A stretch of DNA of 64,000 bases from JAWXUC01 sp044432975 (GTDB taxonomy: Bacteria > Pseudomonadota > Alphaproteobacteria > RF32 > CAG-239). The position numbers and the translations under genes are program-made. Within the stretch, counting starts at the first letter, position 1, and the number at the start of each line of letters is the position of its first letter. This document shows, one piece after another, positions 33,191 to 42,382 of the stretch. The stretch spans positions 124,001-188,000 of the forward strand of contig JAWXUC010000001.1 in assembly GCA_044432975.1 (NCBI GenBank), given 5' to 3'. The notes under the pieces are model-generated. The model saw only the letters and a program-made list of their open reading frames with translations, ran no database searches and was not told the origin of the DNA.

Positions 33191-34313
33191 AATCTCTATC
33201 CTCCGCGTGAACATTCTTTCTAGTAATCGCAAGCAACATCCCCAGCAAAATAGATGTCGCTAACAATGATGATCCTCCATAAGAGATAAACGGCAAAGCC
33301 ATCCCTTTTGTCGGCATCAAATGAAGAGTTGATGCCATATTAATAATACCTTGCAAACCAAAAGAAGCAGCCAAGCCAGATGACGTCAACACAATAAACA
33401 AATTTTTATCCTTAAGAGAAACCAACATAGTCTTTGCTACAATAAAAGCAAAAATTGCAATAATAAGTACGCACAATAAAACCCCAAATTCTTCTCCAGC
33501 AACTGCAAAAATAAAATCTGTATGCGCATCAGGAATTTTAAGCTTAACGATTCCCTCTCCAGGTCCGCGACCAAAAAAAGAACCACTTTCAAAAGCTTCT
33601 AAAGAAAGTTTAACCTGATATCCCAAATTGTTTTCACTACTTAAAAACTGATCAACTCTTTCATGAACATGAGAAAAAGTAAAATAAGCAAAAACCAAAA
33701 TAGCTAAAAACAATCCTCCTAAAGCCAAAATAAATGCAATACTTAAGCCCGCTAAAAAAAACTGAAACCCCCAAACTAAAGTAACAACTATTGTCATTCC
33801 AACATCTGGCTGCAACAACAACAAAACAACAGTTAAACCATAAAAACCAATAGATAAATAATTACCAGGAAAGCTATTAGCTTTTTTTTGCATATCAAAC
33901 AACCAAGCAGCCACAACCACAAAAAATGGTTTTACAAACTCTGATGGCTGAATAGAAATCAAACCCAAATCAAGCCACCTTGAAGCCCCTTTAGTATCCA
34001 TTCCAAAAAACAAAGTAGCAATCATCAAACAAATTGCTCCCACATATCCCAAAAAAGCAAAACGTCTAATTGTCCTTAAACTCTGCATAGAAATCAATAA
34101 CATTAAACCATAAGCAACAAAAGCAAAAACAATTTGTTTTTTTACAAAATGAAAACTTCCAACATCTATTCTGGTAGCAACAGAAGGAGATGCTGTAAAT
34201 ATTAAAGACACGCCAATAATTAAAAGACTTGTAATTGCAATCAAAAGCTTATGATCTACAGTCCACCACCAATTTGCTAAAATATTTCTAGAGTGTCTTT
34301 GTAGCAATTTCAT
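33183..34313 (-). CDS. ftsW: FtsW, SEDS-family divisome glycosyltransferase
   Basis: Septal peptidoglycan polymerase working with FtsI/PBP3. 376 residues from the ATG at 34313 (MKLLQRHSRNILANWWWTVD), which overlaps the mraY stop by 3 bp; ten membrane helices. SEDS motifs: SIQPSEFVKPFFVVVAAWLF, LQPDVGMTIVV, GRGPGEGIVKLKIPDAHTDF and LPFISYGGSSLLA. Distinguished from the nearby rodA by its position between mraY and murG. No ftsI is in the window. Confidence 0.94.
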   Translation of the reverse strand: MKLLQRHSRNILANWWWTVDHKLLIAITSLLIIGVSLIFTASPSVATRIDVGSFHFVKKQIVFAFVAYGLMLLISMQSLRTIRRFAFLGYVGAICLMIATLFFGMDTKGASRWLDLGLISIQPSEFVKPFFVVVAAWLFDMQKKANSFPGNYLSIGFYGLTVVLLLLQPDVGMTIVVTLVWGFQFFLAGLSIAFILALGGLFLAILVFAYFTFSHVHERVDQFLSSENNLGYQVKLSLEAFESGSFFGRGPGEGIVKLKIPDAHTDFIFAVAGEEFGVLLCVLIIAIFAFIVAKTMLVSLKDKNLFIVLTSSGLAASFGLQGIINMASTLHLMPTKGMALPFISYGGSSLLATSILLGMLLAITRKNVHAEDRDYD

Positions 34314-35296
34314 AGCATCACCAAAACAAAACCTAAAATCATTAAAACAAAACCTACAAACCAAAAGCTAAAAACAACTTTCTTTTCACTCCAACCAAGC
34401 TGTTCAAAATGATGATGAATAGGCGCCATTAAAAAGAACCTCTTACCTCTCAATTTATAAGAAGAAACTTGAATCATAACAGAAATCGCTTCAAAAACAA
34501 AAACAAAACCTATAATTGCAAATAAAATCTCTGATTTTAACATAATTGACAACATTCCCATAAGCGCACCTAAAGCCAAAGAACCTGTATCTCCCATAAA
34601 TATTTTTGCAGGATAAAAATTAAACCTTAAAAATCCCAACAAAGAACCAATTAAAGCCATACATAAAACACTCAACTCTTTTGCATATAAAATTGACGAG
34701 TTATAACAAAGATAAACAAACACAGCCAAAACAAAAATTAACAAACCAGAAACAAGACCATCCAAACCATCTGTCAAATTAATTGCATTTGAAGAGCCAG
34801 CTACAACCACCATTGCAAACGGAACATAAAAATACCACAAATTAAATGACAAGCTTTTAAAAAACGGAAACGTTAAAGCATATTGAATATTGTCATTTGT
34901 ATAATAAGTTATTCCAACAATAGCTAAAAAAGAAACAAAAAATTGCAAAAATAATTTTGTTTTTGCTTTCATTGCATTTGCTGTTTGCTTTGTAACTTTT
35001 ATATAATCATCAACAAAACCCATCGCACCATAAATAATAAGAGTTAATAAAGATATGATTATAAAAGGATTAAATAAATCAGCAAAAATTAAAGTTGAAA
35101 TAATAGAGGTAAATATAATCAATAAACCACCCATCGTTGGCACCCCTTTTTTACATTCCAAATGTCTTTGAGGGCCATCGCTTCTAATTGGTTGTCCTTT
35201 ACCTTCTTTTTTCCTTAAAAAATCTATAACTTTTCCACCAAAAATAAGGGTCAAAATCAAAGATACAAAAAGTGGAAAAAGCATATTTAAAACCAT
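34310..35296 (-). CDS. mraY: MraY, phospho-MurNAc-pentapeptide translocase
   Basis: Makes lipid I from UDP-MurNAc-pentapeptide and undecaprenyl phosphate. 328 residues with about ten membrane helices, slightly shorter at the N-terminus than enteric MraY (360). Motifs: QRHLECKKGVPTMGGLLI, GFVDDYIKVTKQTANAMKAK (catalytic Asp pair), SNAINLTDGLDGLVSG, MGDTGSLALGALMG and the HHHFE loop (MAPIHHHFEQLGWSE). It is followed directly by ftsW; the usual murD between them is missing. Confidence 0.97.
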   Translation of the reverse strand: MVLNMLFPLFVSLILTLIFGGKVIDFLRKKEGKGQPIRSDGPQRHLECKKGVPTMGGLLIIFTSIISTLIFADLFNPFIIISLLTLIIYGAMGFVDDYIKVTKQTANAMKAKTKLFLQFFVSFLAIVGITYYTNDNIQYALTFPFFKSLSFNLWYFYVPFAMVVVAGSSNAINLTDGLDGLVSGLLIFVLAVFVYLCYNSSILYAKELSVLCMALIGSLLGFLRFNFYPAKIFMGDTGSLALGALMGMLSIMLKSEILFAIIGFVFVFEAISVMIQVSSYKLRGKRFFLMAPIHHHFEQLGWSEKKVVFSFWFVGFVLMILGFVLVML

Positions 35297-35370
35297 AACA
35301 AAACCCTTAAAAAAAATTATATAAACTAACTGTACAATAGATTTATTAAAAGATTCGTTAATTTTTATAT

Positions 35371-36510
35371 TTATTCTTTAGATAATGGCTGATGACGATG
35401 TATATTTACTGATAATATCAAACCAAAACTTGCCATTATAGAAAGCATAACTGTACCGCCATAAGAAACTAAAGGCAAAGGCACACCTACTACTGGCAAA
35501 AGACCAATTACCATTGCAATATTAATAAAAACATAAAGAAAATAATTACAACTCAAACCAATAGCAAGTATTTTTCCATAATAACTAGAGCTTTTTAATG
35601 CAAAAGAAAAGCTATAAGCCAAAATAAGAATATTAAGCAAAATAACTAATACAGCCCCAACTAAACCAAACTCTTCTGAAAGCATTGTAAAAATAAAGTC
35701 TGTATGTTTTTCAGGTAAAAAGTTCAAATGGCTTTGCGAACCTTGTAAAAACCCCTTACCAAAACCACCACCAGAACCTAAAGCTATTTTTGATTGAATA
35801 ATATGATAACCTGCCCCTAAAGGATCTCTTTCTGGATTCAAAAATGTTAAAACCCTTTCTTTTTGATAATCATGCAACAAATGCCAAATAACAGGAAGAG
35901 AAAACAAAGTCCCCCCTGCAACTAAAGCAAATTTCCACAATTGCACACCACAAACAAAAACCATCATCACCGCAGTTGCAATCAACATTAAAGATGTTCC
36001 TAAATCAGGCTGAATTAAAATCAATGCTGTTGGAAAAAATATCATCATAGCAGGTATTATCAAAGATTTTGTTTTATAAATAGCCCCCAAAGGTTGTCCA
36101 TGAAAATATTTAGCCAAAGCCATAACTAAAGCGATTTTCATCAACTCTGATGGTTGAATTGTTATAAAACCCAAATTAATCCAACGCTGAGCTCCCATAC
36201 CAACAAAACCTAAAACCTCAACAGCTATCAATAAAAACAAACTAAAAAAATAGAACCAATAAGAATATTTTAAAAACAATTTTATATTAATTAAAGATAT
36301 AACAATCATTCCCCCTAAACCAGCTGCAAACCTTACTCCATGTGCCAAAGCCCAAGGCCTTAAATTACCATTTGCCGCAGAATAAAGCATCCCAATGCCT
36401 ATACATCCCATTAAAATAATAAAAAGAATATAAGAAAAACTAAGATTATATATTTTATCTTTTAAGCTCATTGATTGAGTTTTTAAACTAGCTTCATAAA
36501 ATTTATACAT
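35371..36510 (-). CDS. rodA: RodA, SEDS-family elongasome glycosyltransferase
   Basis: Peptidoglycan polymerase of the lateral-wall machinery, partner of PBP2. 379 residues from the ATG at 36510 (a TTG codon sits just before it), touching the mrdA stop (TGATG). Ten membrane helices. SEDS motifs: TIQPSELMKIALVMALAKYF, LIQPDLGTSLML, the loop GSQSHLNFLPEKHTDFIF typical of RodA, and PLPLVSYGGTVMLS. It ends the mre/mrd part of the cluster, 75 bp before mraY. Confidence 0.96.
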   Translation of the reverse strand: MYKFYEASLKTQSMSLKDKIYNLSFSYILFIILMGCIGIGMLYSAANGNLRPWALAHGVRFAAGLGGMIVISLINIKLFLKYSYWFYFFSLFLLIAVEVLGFVGMGAQRWINLGFITIQPSELMKIALVMALAKYFHGQPLGAIYKTKSLIIPAMMIFFPTALILIQPDLGTSLMLIATAVMMVFVCGVQLWKFALVAGGTLFSLPVIWHLLHDYQKERVLTFLNPERDPLGAGYHIIQSKIALGSGGGFGKGFLQGSQSHLNFLPEKHTDFIFTMLSEEFGLVGAVLVILLNILILAYSFSFALKSSSYYGKILAIGLSCNYFLYVFINIAMVIGLLPVVGVPLPLVSYGGTVMLSIMASFGLILSVNIHRHQPLSKE

Positions 36511-38321
36511 CAATTTTCCTCTTCTTTATCAATAATTAAAGCATCTTTTAATATTTTACTAGCAATTGGTGCCGCAACAGTTGAGCCACTACCGCCATGT
36601 TCAACAATAACCGCTACAGCATATTTAGGATTATCATAAGGAGCAAAACCAACAAAAAGAGCATGATTTCTAAATTTCCAAGGAAGCTGTTCTGTTTTAA
36701 GCACTCCTGTTTCTCTTTCTTTCATACTAATTCTTTTAACCTGAGTTGTTCCTGTTTTACCAGCCATTTTTTCACCATTTAAATTAAATCTAGACCAAAA
36801 AGCTGTTCCTCCCTTTTCATTAACAACAGCAAACATACCATCTTTTACAATTTGCAAGTGTTCATCAGAAACTGGCATTCTTTTAATTTGCTGTTTTTCT
36901 TCACCAGTAATTTTTACAAAAGAAGGATTTACATAATAACCCCCATTAACCATTCTTGCCGTCATTAAAACCAATTGCATTGGTGTTGTTAATAAATAAC
37001 CTTGCCCAATACCAGCAATCACACTTTCACCACCTTGCCAAGATTCAGAAAAACGCTCTAATTTCCATGAGGTTGAAGGAATTAATCCAACCTTTTCATT
37101 ATCAAAACCAAGATTAGTAGAACTACCTAAACCAAACCTTCCTGCAACTTCCGCGATTTTATCAATGCCAATTTTAAGAGACAATTCATAAAAAAAGACA
37201 TCACAAGAATGTTGCAAAGCTCCAACAACATCAAGAAAACCATGACCACCTTTTTTCCAACAGTGAAAAATATGGTTTCCCAAAGGCATCGCACCACTAC
37301 ATCCAACTTTTGTTGTTCTACTTATAGCTTTTGCTTCTAAACCTGCAATTGCTGTAATCATCTTAAATGTAGAACCTGGAGAATATTGCCCAGAAATTAT
37401 TTTATTTGTTAAAGGTTTTTTCTCATTATTAAGAAGATTATTCCAATCAACAGTACTAATACCTTGAGCCATTTTATTTGAATCATAAGCAGGTGTTGAA
37501 ACAAAAGCCAAAATCTCTCCTGTATTTATATCCAACAAAACAACTGCACCACTTTCTTCACCCAAATAATCAAAAGCTTTTTCTTGCAATCTTGCGTCTA
37601 TAGTCAATGTTATATCTTGACCTTTTATAGCTTCAACCTTTTCAATATCTTGCATAATTCTGCCAATAGCATTAACTTCTGACTTTAAGTTTCCACCTTT
37701 GCCACGCAATTGTTTTTCAAACATTTTTTCAATTCCAGATTTTCCAATTTTAAAATCAGGAACATCTAATAGTGGACTATCTTTTACATCTTTATCGCTA
37801 ACAGATGCAACATACCCCAACAAATGAGATGTTTTCTCGCTATAAGGATAATGCCTTGACAAACCTTCATCGATAATAATACCTGGCATATCAGTAATAT
37901 TTAACAAAATGCTTGAAACTTGTTCCCAGTCAAGTTTTTCCTTAACCTTAACAAGCATAAAACTTCTACTTCTTTTTATTTCTTTTTTTATTTTTAAAAT
38001 TTCATCTTCATCAAGTGGAACAATTTCTGAAAACTTACTTAAAATATTATCAACATCATGAGCCTGCTCTGGCAAAATAAAAGCCTTAAAATTTTGCACA
38101 TTATTTGCTAAAACAACACCATTCTTATCATAAACAATCCCTCTTGAAGGCACTAAAATTCTAGTCGTAATTCTATTATCATCAGACATTACCGTATATT
38201 TATCAGCCTGATATATTTGCAAATAATAAAGCCTAAATATAAGCATTAAGAGAAGAAGAAGCATTCCTCCTAGCAAAAATAATGAACGTACGAGTAAAAC
38301 TTTTCCTTTATCATTCATCAT
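36510..38321 (-). CDS. mrdA: PBP2 (MrdA), elongasome transpeptidase
   Basis: Monofunctional D,D-transpeptidase of lateral-wall synthesis. About 603 residues; the start is the ATG at 38321 or the next codon, overlapping mreD. N-terminal membrane helix (about 12-32), PBP dimer/pedestal region (60-230), transpeptidase domain with the SxxK nucleophile (SPGSTFK, Ser near 317), the SCD version of the SxN motif (HSCDVFFYE), and KTGTTQVK. The C-terminal part ends in a short acidic tail. Encoded directly before its SEDS partner rodA. Confidence 0.97.
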   Translation of the reverse strand: MMNDKGKVLLVRSLFLLGGMLLLLLMLIFRLYYLQIYQADKYTVMSDDNRITTRILVPSRGIVYDKNGVVLANNVQNFKAFILPEQAHDVDNILSKFSEIVPLDEDEILKIKKEIKRSRSFMLVKVKEKLDWEQVSSILLNITDMPGIIIDEGLSRHYPYSEKTSHLLGYVASVSDKDVKDSPLLDVPDFKIGKSGIEKMFEKQLRGKGGNLKSEVNAIGRIMQDIEKVEAIKGQDITLTIDARLQEKAFDYLGEESGAVVLLDINTGEILAFVSTPAYDSNKMAQGISTVDWNNLLNNEKKPLTNKIISGQYSPGSTFKMITAIAGLEAKAISRTTKVGCSGAMPLGNHIFHCWKKGGHGFLDVVGALQHSCDVFFYELSLKIGIDKIAEVAGRFGLGSSTNLGFDNEKVGLIPSTSWKLERFSESWQGGESVIAGIGQGYLLTTPMQLVLMTARMVNGGYYVNPSFVKITGEEKQQIKRMPVSDEHLQIVKDGMFAVVNEKGGTAFWSRFNLNGEKMAGKTGTTQVKRISMKERETGVLKTEQLPWKFRNHALFVGFAPYDNPKYAVAVIVEHGGSGSTVAAPIASKILKDALIIDKEEEN

Positions 38322-38823
38322 CAAATCTCACATAGGTTTGAACAAAGGCATTAAAAATACTAACAAAAGGATAGCAAATAATTGTAGTTAAATACATAAA
38401 AAGCACCGAAGTTATCGGCAAAAATTGAGTATAATAAACAGATAAAACAAACCATTTTAGTAAAAATGCAGCACCTGCAAACATCATAAAAAAATACCAA
38501 TAAACCATAAATGGCTTATTATAAAAAAAGGCTTCAAATTTATTTATCAATAAGTATATAAAAGATAACATTAATAAATTAGCTCCCAAAGGATTTCCAC
38601 TTAAAGTATCTGCAAAAATAGCAACAATAATAATAGAAAAAATACCAAAAACATCTGGGCGATGTGTCAACCAAAAAAACACAGAGGCTAAAACCAAACA
38701 AGGTTTTATACTATTACTAATTCCAAAAGAAAAAGGCAAATAAAACAAAAACAATAAGAATATTGTTGATATCAAAGGAAAATATATAGAAAACGAAGAT
38801 ACAAAAGAAATTCTTTTTTTCAT
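38311..38823 (-). CDS. mreD: MreD, rod-shape membrane protein
   Basis: A 170-residue polytopic protein (five to six helices) linking MreC and the elongasome. Low sequence conservation, but FFWLTHRPDVFGIFSIIIVA followed by FADTLSGNPLGANLL is the typical MreD segment (P-D...G...D...G.PLG). It overlaps mreC by 4 bp (ATGA) and mrdA by about 11 bp, inside the conserved mreBCD-mrdA-rodA order. Confidence 0.93.
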   Translation of the reverse strand: MKKRISFVSSFSIYFPLISTIFLLFLFYLPFSFGISNSIKPCLVLASVFFWLTHRPDVFGIFSIIIVAIFADTLSGNPLGANLLMLSFIYLLINKFEAFFYNKPFMVYWYFFMMFAGAAFLLKWFVLSVYYTQFLPITSVLFMYLTTIICYPFVSIFNAFVQTYVRFDDE

Positions 38824-39656
38824 AATTCATAATCCACTATTTTAACATATTCTAAAGCATCAACATCACTAGCCAATTTTATTTTAACAGAATTTTTATC
38901 AACCTTAAAAACTTTACCTACAACTAGCCCAGAAGGAAAGACTCCAGCCACACCAGAAGTAACAACATTATCACCAACATTAACTTTTGCACCAATTGGT
39001 AAAAATTCCAAATAAGGATAAGATGTATTATCACCAACCAAAATTGCCCTCAAAGAACTATTTTGTAAAGAAACAGGAACCCTAGAGTTAATATCTGTAA
39101 TTTGTAAAATTTTAGCATAAAACAAACCAACACTTTCAACCCTACCAACAACTCCTTTATCAGACAAAACTATCTGCCCTTTTTTCACATTATTAGAGCC
39201 AATATAAACAATCAATGATTGAGAAAAAGCATTTTCCTCTTCTGCAATAATTCTTGCTGTAATATATTTTTCTTTAGGGGTTTTTTGATAATTTAACAAA
39301 TTGCTCAAAAGATTATTTTCCAATCTTAAAGCTGCCATTTCATTTTTCAAAACAACCAATTCATGACTATCTCTTAAAAGCTTTTGATTATCTTCATAAG
39401 TATTTTTAAACTCAATAAATTTATCATAACCCTTTGCCCATATTTTTGCAGGAAAAAGTACAACTTCTAGCAAAGGAGAAGCAACATCAGTAACATATGA
39501 AGACGTTTTATCTAAAAAAACATTTTCAGTTTTGTTAAGCATAATTACAATAAAAGAGGCAATGAAAACAAATATAATAGCAAACCTTTTTATTAGAGAT
39601 CTAAATCTATATAGATGAATAAATAGGGTTTTTCTTCTTTTCATTGCCTTTACCAA
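38820..39656 (-). CDS. mreC: MreC, rod-shape periplasmic scaffold
   Basis: Bitopic elongasome scaffold that activates PBP2: one membrane helix (about 22-41), a coiled coil (about 85-120, LVVLKNEMAALRLENNLLSN) and the MreC beta-barrel domains (125-275, e.g. ARIIAEEENAFSQSLIVYIG, VLSDKGVVGRVESVG, VVTSGVAGVFPSGLVVGKVF). Start choice is uncertain: TTG at 39656 has GAGGA close upstream, while the ATG four codons later lacks a well-spaced Shine-Dalgarno, so I keep the TTG (278 residues). Confidence 0.94.
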   Translation of the reverse strand: MVKAMKRRKTLFIHLYRFRSLIKRFAIIFVFIASFIVIMLNKTENVFLDKTSSYVTDVASPLLEVVLFPAKIWAKGYDKFIEFKNTYEDNQKLLRDSHELVVLKNEMAALRLENNLLSNLLNYQKTPKEKYITARIIAEEENAFSQSLIVYIGSNNVKKGQIVLSDKGVVGRVESVGLFYAKILQITDINSRVPVSLQNSSLRAILVGDNTSYPYLEFLPIGAKVNVGDNVVTSGVAGVFPSGLVVGKVFKVDKNSVKIKLASDVDALEYVKIVDYEL

Positions 39657-39667
39657 AATTCCTCAAA

Positions 39668-40711
39668 TTAATACATTGAGTATAAAATACTAGACTTCAA
39701 TTTTTGAATTTCATCCAAAGCTTGACCTGTACCTCTAGCCACACACTCTAAAGGATTTTCTGCAATAGACACTGGCAATCCTGTAGCATCTCTTAAAACT
39801 TGATCAAGATTTGATAACAAAGCACCACCACCTGTTAAAACAATACCTTTATCAACAATATCAGCAGCCAATTCTGGAGCAGTATATTCTAAAGCCACTT
39901 TTACAGCTTCAACAATCTGAGAAACAGGCTCTGTTAAACTTTCTGCAATTTGTTTTTCTGTAATAATAATCTCTTTTGGCACACCATTCATAAGGTCGCG
40001 ACCTTTAATATCAATAGTTCTTCCCTCACCTTTATGAGGAGCCATAGCAGATCCGATGCTTTTTTTAATTCTTTCTGCAGAACTCTCACCAACTAAAAGA
40101 TTATGATGACGTCTAATATAAGAAATAATAGCACTATCCATTTTATCTCCACCAACTCTAACTGAACGTGCATAAACAATACCACCTAAAGAAAGCACAG
40201 CAACTTCTGTTGTACCACCTCCAATATCAACCACCATAGAACCTGTTGGTTCTGTAACAGGCAGAGATGCACCAATTGCAGCTGCCATAGGTTCTTCAAT
40301 CAACCACACTTTTCTAGCACCTGCAGCTTCTGCCGATTCTTGAATAGCACGACGCTCAACTGCAGTAGAACCTGAAGGCACACAAACAATAATCATAGGA
40401 GCTGCAAAAGCTTTTCTATTATGAACTTTTCTAATAAAATATTTAATCATTTCTTCAGCAACTTCAAAGTCTGCAATAACACCATCTCTTAAAGGTCTAA
40501 TAGCACTAATATTTCCAGGAGTTCTACCAAGCATTTGTTTAGCTTCATCGCCAACAGCCAAAACTTGTTTTTTACCTCTATATTCTTCAATTGCCACAAC
40601 AGAAGGTTCATTTAACACAATACCTTTATTTTTTACATACACAAGTGTATTTGCAGTACCTAAATCCATTGCCATATCGGCAGATAAAAAACTCAAAATT
40701 TTTGAAAACAT
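39668..40711 (-). CDS. mreB: MreB, actin-like rod-shape protein
   Basis: Bacterial actin that organises lateral-wall synthesis. 347 residues. Motifs: MAMDLGTANTLVYVKNKGIV (phosphate 1), GSMVVDIGGGTTEVAVLSLG (phosphate 2), ERRAIQESAEAAGARKVWLI with EEPMAAAIGA, and GIVLTGGGALLSNLDQVL (adenosine). A TTATGGAGTTGTAAA leader gives a good Shine-Dalgarno. It is the first gene of an 11-gene cell-wall cluster reaching ftsA, with 61 bp separating it from ispA upstream. Confidence 0.98.
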   Translation of the reverse strand: MFSKILSFLSADMAMDLGTANTLVYVKNKGIVLNEPSVVAIEEYRGKKQVLAVGDEAKQMLGRTPGNISAIRPLRDGVIADFEVAEEMIKYFIRKVHNRKAFAAPMIIVCVPSGSTAVERRAIQESAEAAGARKVWLIEEPMAAAIGASLPVTEPTGSMVVDIGGGTTEVAVLSLGGIVYARSVRVGGDKMDSAIISYIRRHHNLLVGESSAERIKKSIGSAMAPHKGEGRTIDIKGRDLMNGVPKEIIITEKQIAESLTEPVSQIVEAVKVALEYTAPELAADIVDKGIVLTGGGALLSNLDQVLRDATGLPVSIAENPLECVARGTGQALDEIQKLKSSILYSMY

Positions 40712-40772
40712 TTTACAACTCCATAATAAAATTAATTACTAACTTTTAAAGCTTAATTTAGTATAAATCAAG

Positions 40773-41636
40773 CTAAATTTCACGACTTATAATAAAATCT
40801 GCCAAATCAAGCAATTTTTTTTCCTTACCACCAAAAAAGCTCAAATCTGCTTTTGCGGATTCTATCATTTTTCTTGCAATTTCTTCGGCCTTTTCCAAAC
40901 CATACAAAGCAACAAAAGTTACTTTATTTTGTTCAATATCCTTCTTTAAGGTTTTTCCCATTTTCTCTTGGCTTCCCTTAATATCTAAAATATCATCAGA
41001 TATCTGAAAAGCTTGTCCAATTTTTTTTGCATAAGAAGACAAGGCATCAAACTCTTCTTTATTTGCCCCTCCAATAACAGCTCCAGCCTCAACAGCATAT
41101 CTAATCAAACGACCAGTCTTCATTACTTCTATAGCTTCAATTTCTTCAGATTTTGTTGCTTGCAAATCAAGTGATTGCCCAGCAATCATTCCATTATAAG
41201 CTCCTGCTGCATTTGAGAGCATAGAAATAAGTTTTATTTTAACATCTGCACCAATATTTTGATTAGCCAAAACCTCAAAAGCATAAGTTAACAAACCATC
41301 GCCAGCTAAAACTGCTGTAGCTTCATCAAAAGCAATATGACAAGTTGGCTTTCCACGTCTAAGCTCATCATCATCCATAGCAGGAAGATCATCATGAATA
41401 AGTGAATATGTGTGCAACATTTCCAAAGATATAGCAGTCTCTAAAGCATCATTAAAACTCTTACCAAACAAGTTTGCAACCTCGCAAAGCAAAAAAGGAC
41501 GCAAACGCTTTCCACCATTAAGAACAGAATATTCCATCGCCTCTAAAATTCTTTTCTCTTTACCTTCAGGCTTGTTAAAGAATTGAGGAATGTATGTGTT
41601 AAATTTTTTAGAAAAATCAAGAAGTGCTTGCATCAT
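40773..41636 (-). CDS. ispA: IspA, farnesyl/geranyl diphosphate synthase
   Basis: Class I trans-prenyl diphosphate synthase making the precursor of undecaprenyl phosphate and quinone tails. 287 residues. Two aspartate-rich motifs: DDLPAMDDDELRRGKPTCH (first) and QISDDILDIKG (second), with substrate residues NGGKRLRP. It overlaps xseB by 20 bp, the usual xseB-ispA pair; dxs, commonly next, is not here. Length and motif spacing fit FPP synthase; GGPP formation cannot be excluded. Confidence 0.94.
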   Translation of the reverse strand: MMQALLDFSKKFNTYIPQFFNKPEGKEKRILEAMEYSVLNGGKRLRPFLLCEVANLFGKSFNDALETAISLEMLHTYSLIHDDLPAMDDDELRRGKPTCHIAFDEATAVLAGDGLLTYAFEVLANQNIGADVKIKLISMLSNAAGAYNGMIAGQSLDLQATKSEEIEAIEVMKTGRLIRYAVEAGAVIGGANKEEFDALSSYAKKIGQAFQISDDILDIKGSQEKMGKTLKKDIEQNKVTFVALYGLEKAEEIARKMIESAKADLSFFGGKEKKLLDLADFIISREI

Positions 41637-41862
41637 CTAAATCCGATTCTTTTATTGTTCCATCTACCGATGCTTCTAATTTTTTAATAACAAGCTCAGC
41701 ATTTTTTAATTTTTCTTCACAAAGTTTTTTTAATGTTATTGCATTTTGATAAGACCCAATAGCATCATCTAAATTAACCCTACCTGTTTCTAAATTTCTA
41801 ACAATTTCTTCAAGCTGATTTAACGCTTCTTCAAATTTAAGTTCTGTTTTATCTTCAGTCAT
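41617..41862 (-). CDS. xseB: XseB, exonuclease VII small subunit
   Basis: 81 residues from the second ATG (41862), which has AGGAG at a proper distance; the first ATG lies inside the Shine-Dalgarno. The sequence ELKFEEALNQLEEIVRNLET followed by GRVNLDDAIGSYQNAITLKK and a coiled-coil end is diagnostic of XseB. It binds XseA (not in the window) to form the single-strand exonuclease. It overlaps ispA by 20 bp and lies 57 bp after XRE gene 2. Confidence 0.95.
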   Translation of the reverse strand: MTEDKTELKFEEALNQLEEIVRNLETGRVNLDDAIGSYQNAITLKKLCEEKLKNAELVIKKLEASVDGTIKESDLDDASTS

Positions 41863-41919
41863 TTTCATCTCCTAAAAACAGGATATAAGATAAAAATAAG
41901 ATATCAAGGAGTAATTTAT

Positions 41920-42189
41920 TTATACTGAAATTATTTTATCTATATCTTTTTTATACTTAGCACAAGCCAATTCCAACTCATACTCCCTCTGCAAATCAAG
42001 AAAATAACAAAAATTTAAATTAAAAAATTTACAAAGCTTAATATCCGTTTCTAAAGAAAAGCGCCTTTTTTGCTTTAAAATTTCACAAATCCTATTCTGA
42101 GGAATAAAAACTCTTAACGCCAATTGAGGTTGATTCAAAGAATATTCCAACATCAACTCTCTCAGCTTCACCACCGCCATATTTTGCAT
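41920..42189 (-). CDS. HigA-like XRE-family regulator 2 (toxin-less)
   Basis: 89 residues from the ATG at 42189, chosen because AGGAGG lies directly upstream and the length then equals its two paralogues; a longer frame to 42228 has no such site. HTH: NQPQLALRVFIPQNRICEIL, then KQKRRFSLETDIKLCKFFNL. The recognition helix PQNRI is identical to XRE gene 1. A 42-bp inverted repeat and TTGACA promoter lie upstream. It is on the same strand as xseB-ispA (57 bp downstream), so read-through into that operon is possible. No toxin gene adjoins. Confidence 0.85.
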   Translation of the reverse strand: MQNMAVVKLRELMLEYSLNQPQLALRVFIPQNRICEILKQKRRFSLETDIKLCKFFNLNFCYFLDLQREYELELACAKYKKDIDKIISV

Positions 42190-42242
42190 AACCCCTCCTA
42201 AAAACAAATACTTGCAATCCTTAATCATTTACACTTATAGCT

Positions 42243-42271
42243 TGTATAATACAAATCAATAAAATTGTCAA
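42243..42271 (-). promoter_or_regulatory. Promoter of XRE gene 2
   Basis: On the minus strand TTGACA (42271-42266), 17-bp spacer, TATACA (42248-42243). The palindrome begins 5 bp upstream of the -35 box. Confidence 0.7.
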
Positions 42272-42275
42272 TATC

Positions 42276-42317
42276 TATATACCAAATACGGATTCCGTAA
42301 TCCGTATTTGGTATATA
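42276..42317. promoter_or_regulatory. 42-bp inverted repeat, presumed operator of XRE gene 2
   Basis: Perfect 19-bp arms (42276-42294 and 42299-42317) around CCGT. Outer ends ATATACCA / TGGTATAT are the same as in the XRE-1 palindrome, while the inner parts (AATACGGATT) differ. It also lies between XRE gene 2 and the fba terminator. Confidence 0.75.
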
Positions 42318-42325
42318 AATTAAAC

Positions 42326-42370
42326 AAAAAAACTCTGCTCAATATATCAAACATACTGAACAGAGTTTTA
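42326..42370 (-). terminator. Terminator of fba
   Basis: AAACTCTGTTCA / TGAGCAGAGTTT (12-bp stem with one G.T) followed by a T-run on the minus strand, 13 bp after the fba stop. Confidence 0.85.
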
Positions 42371-42382
42371 AACAAGCATCAA

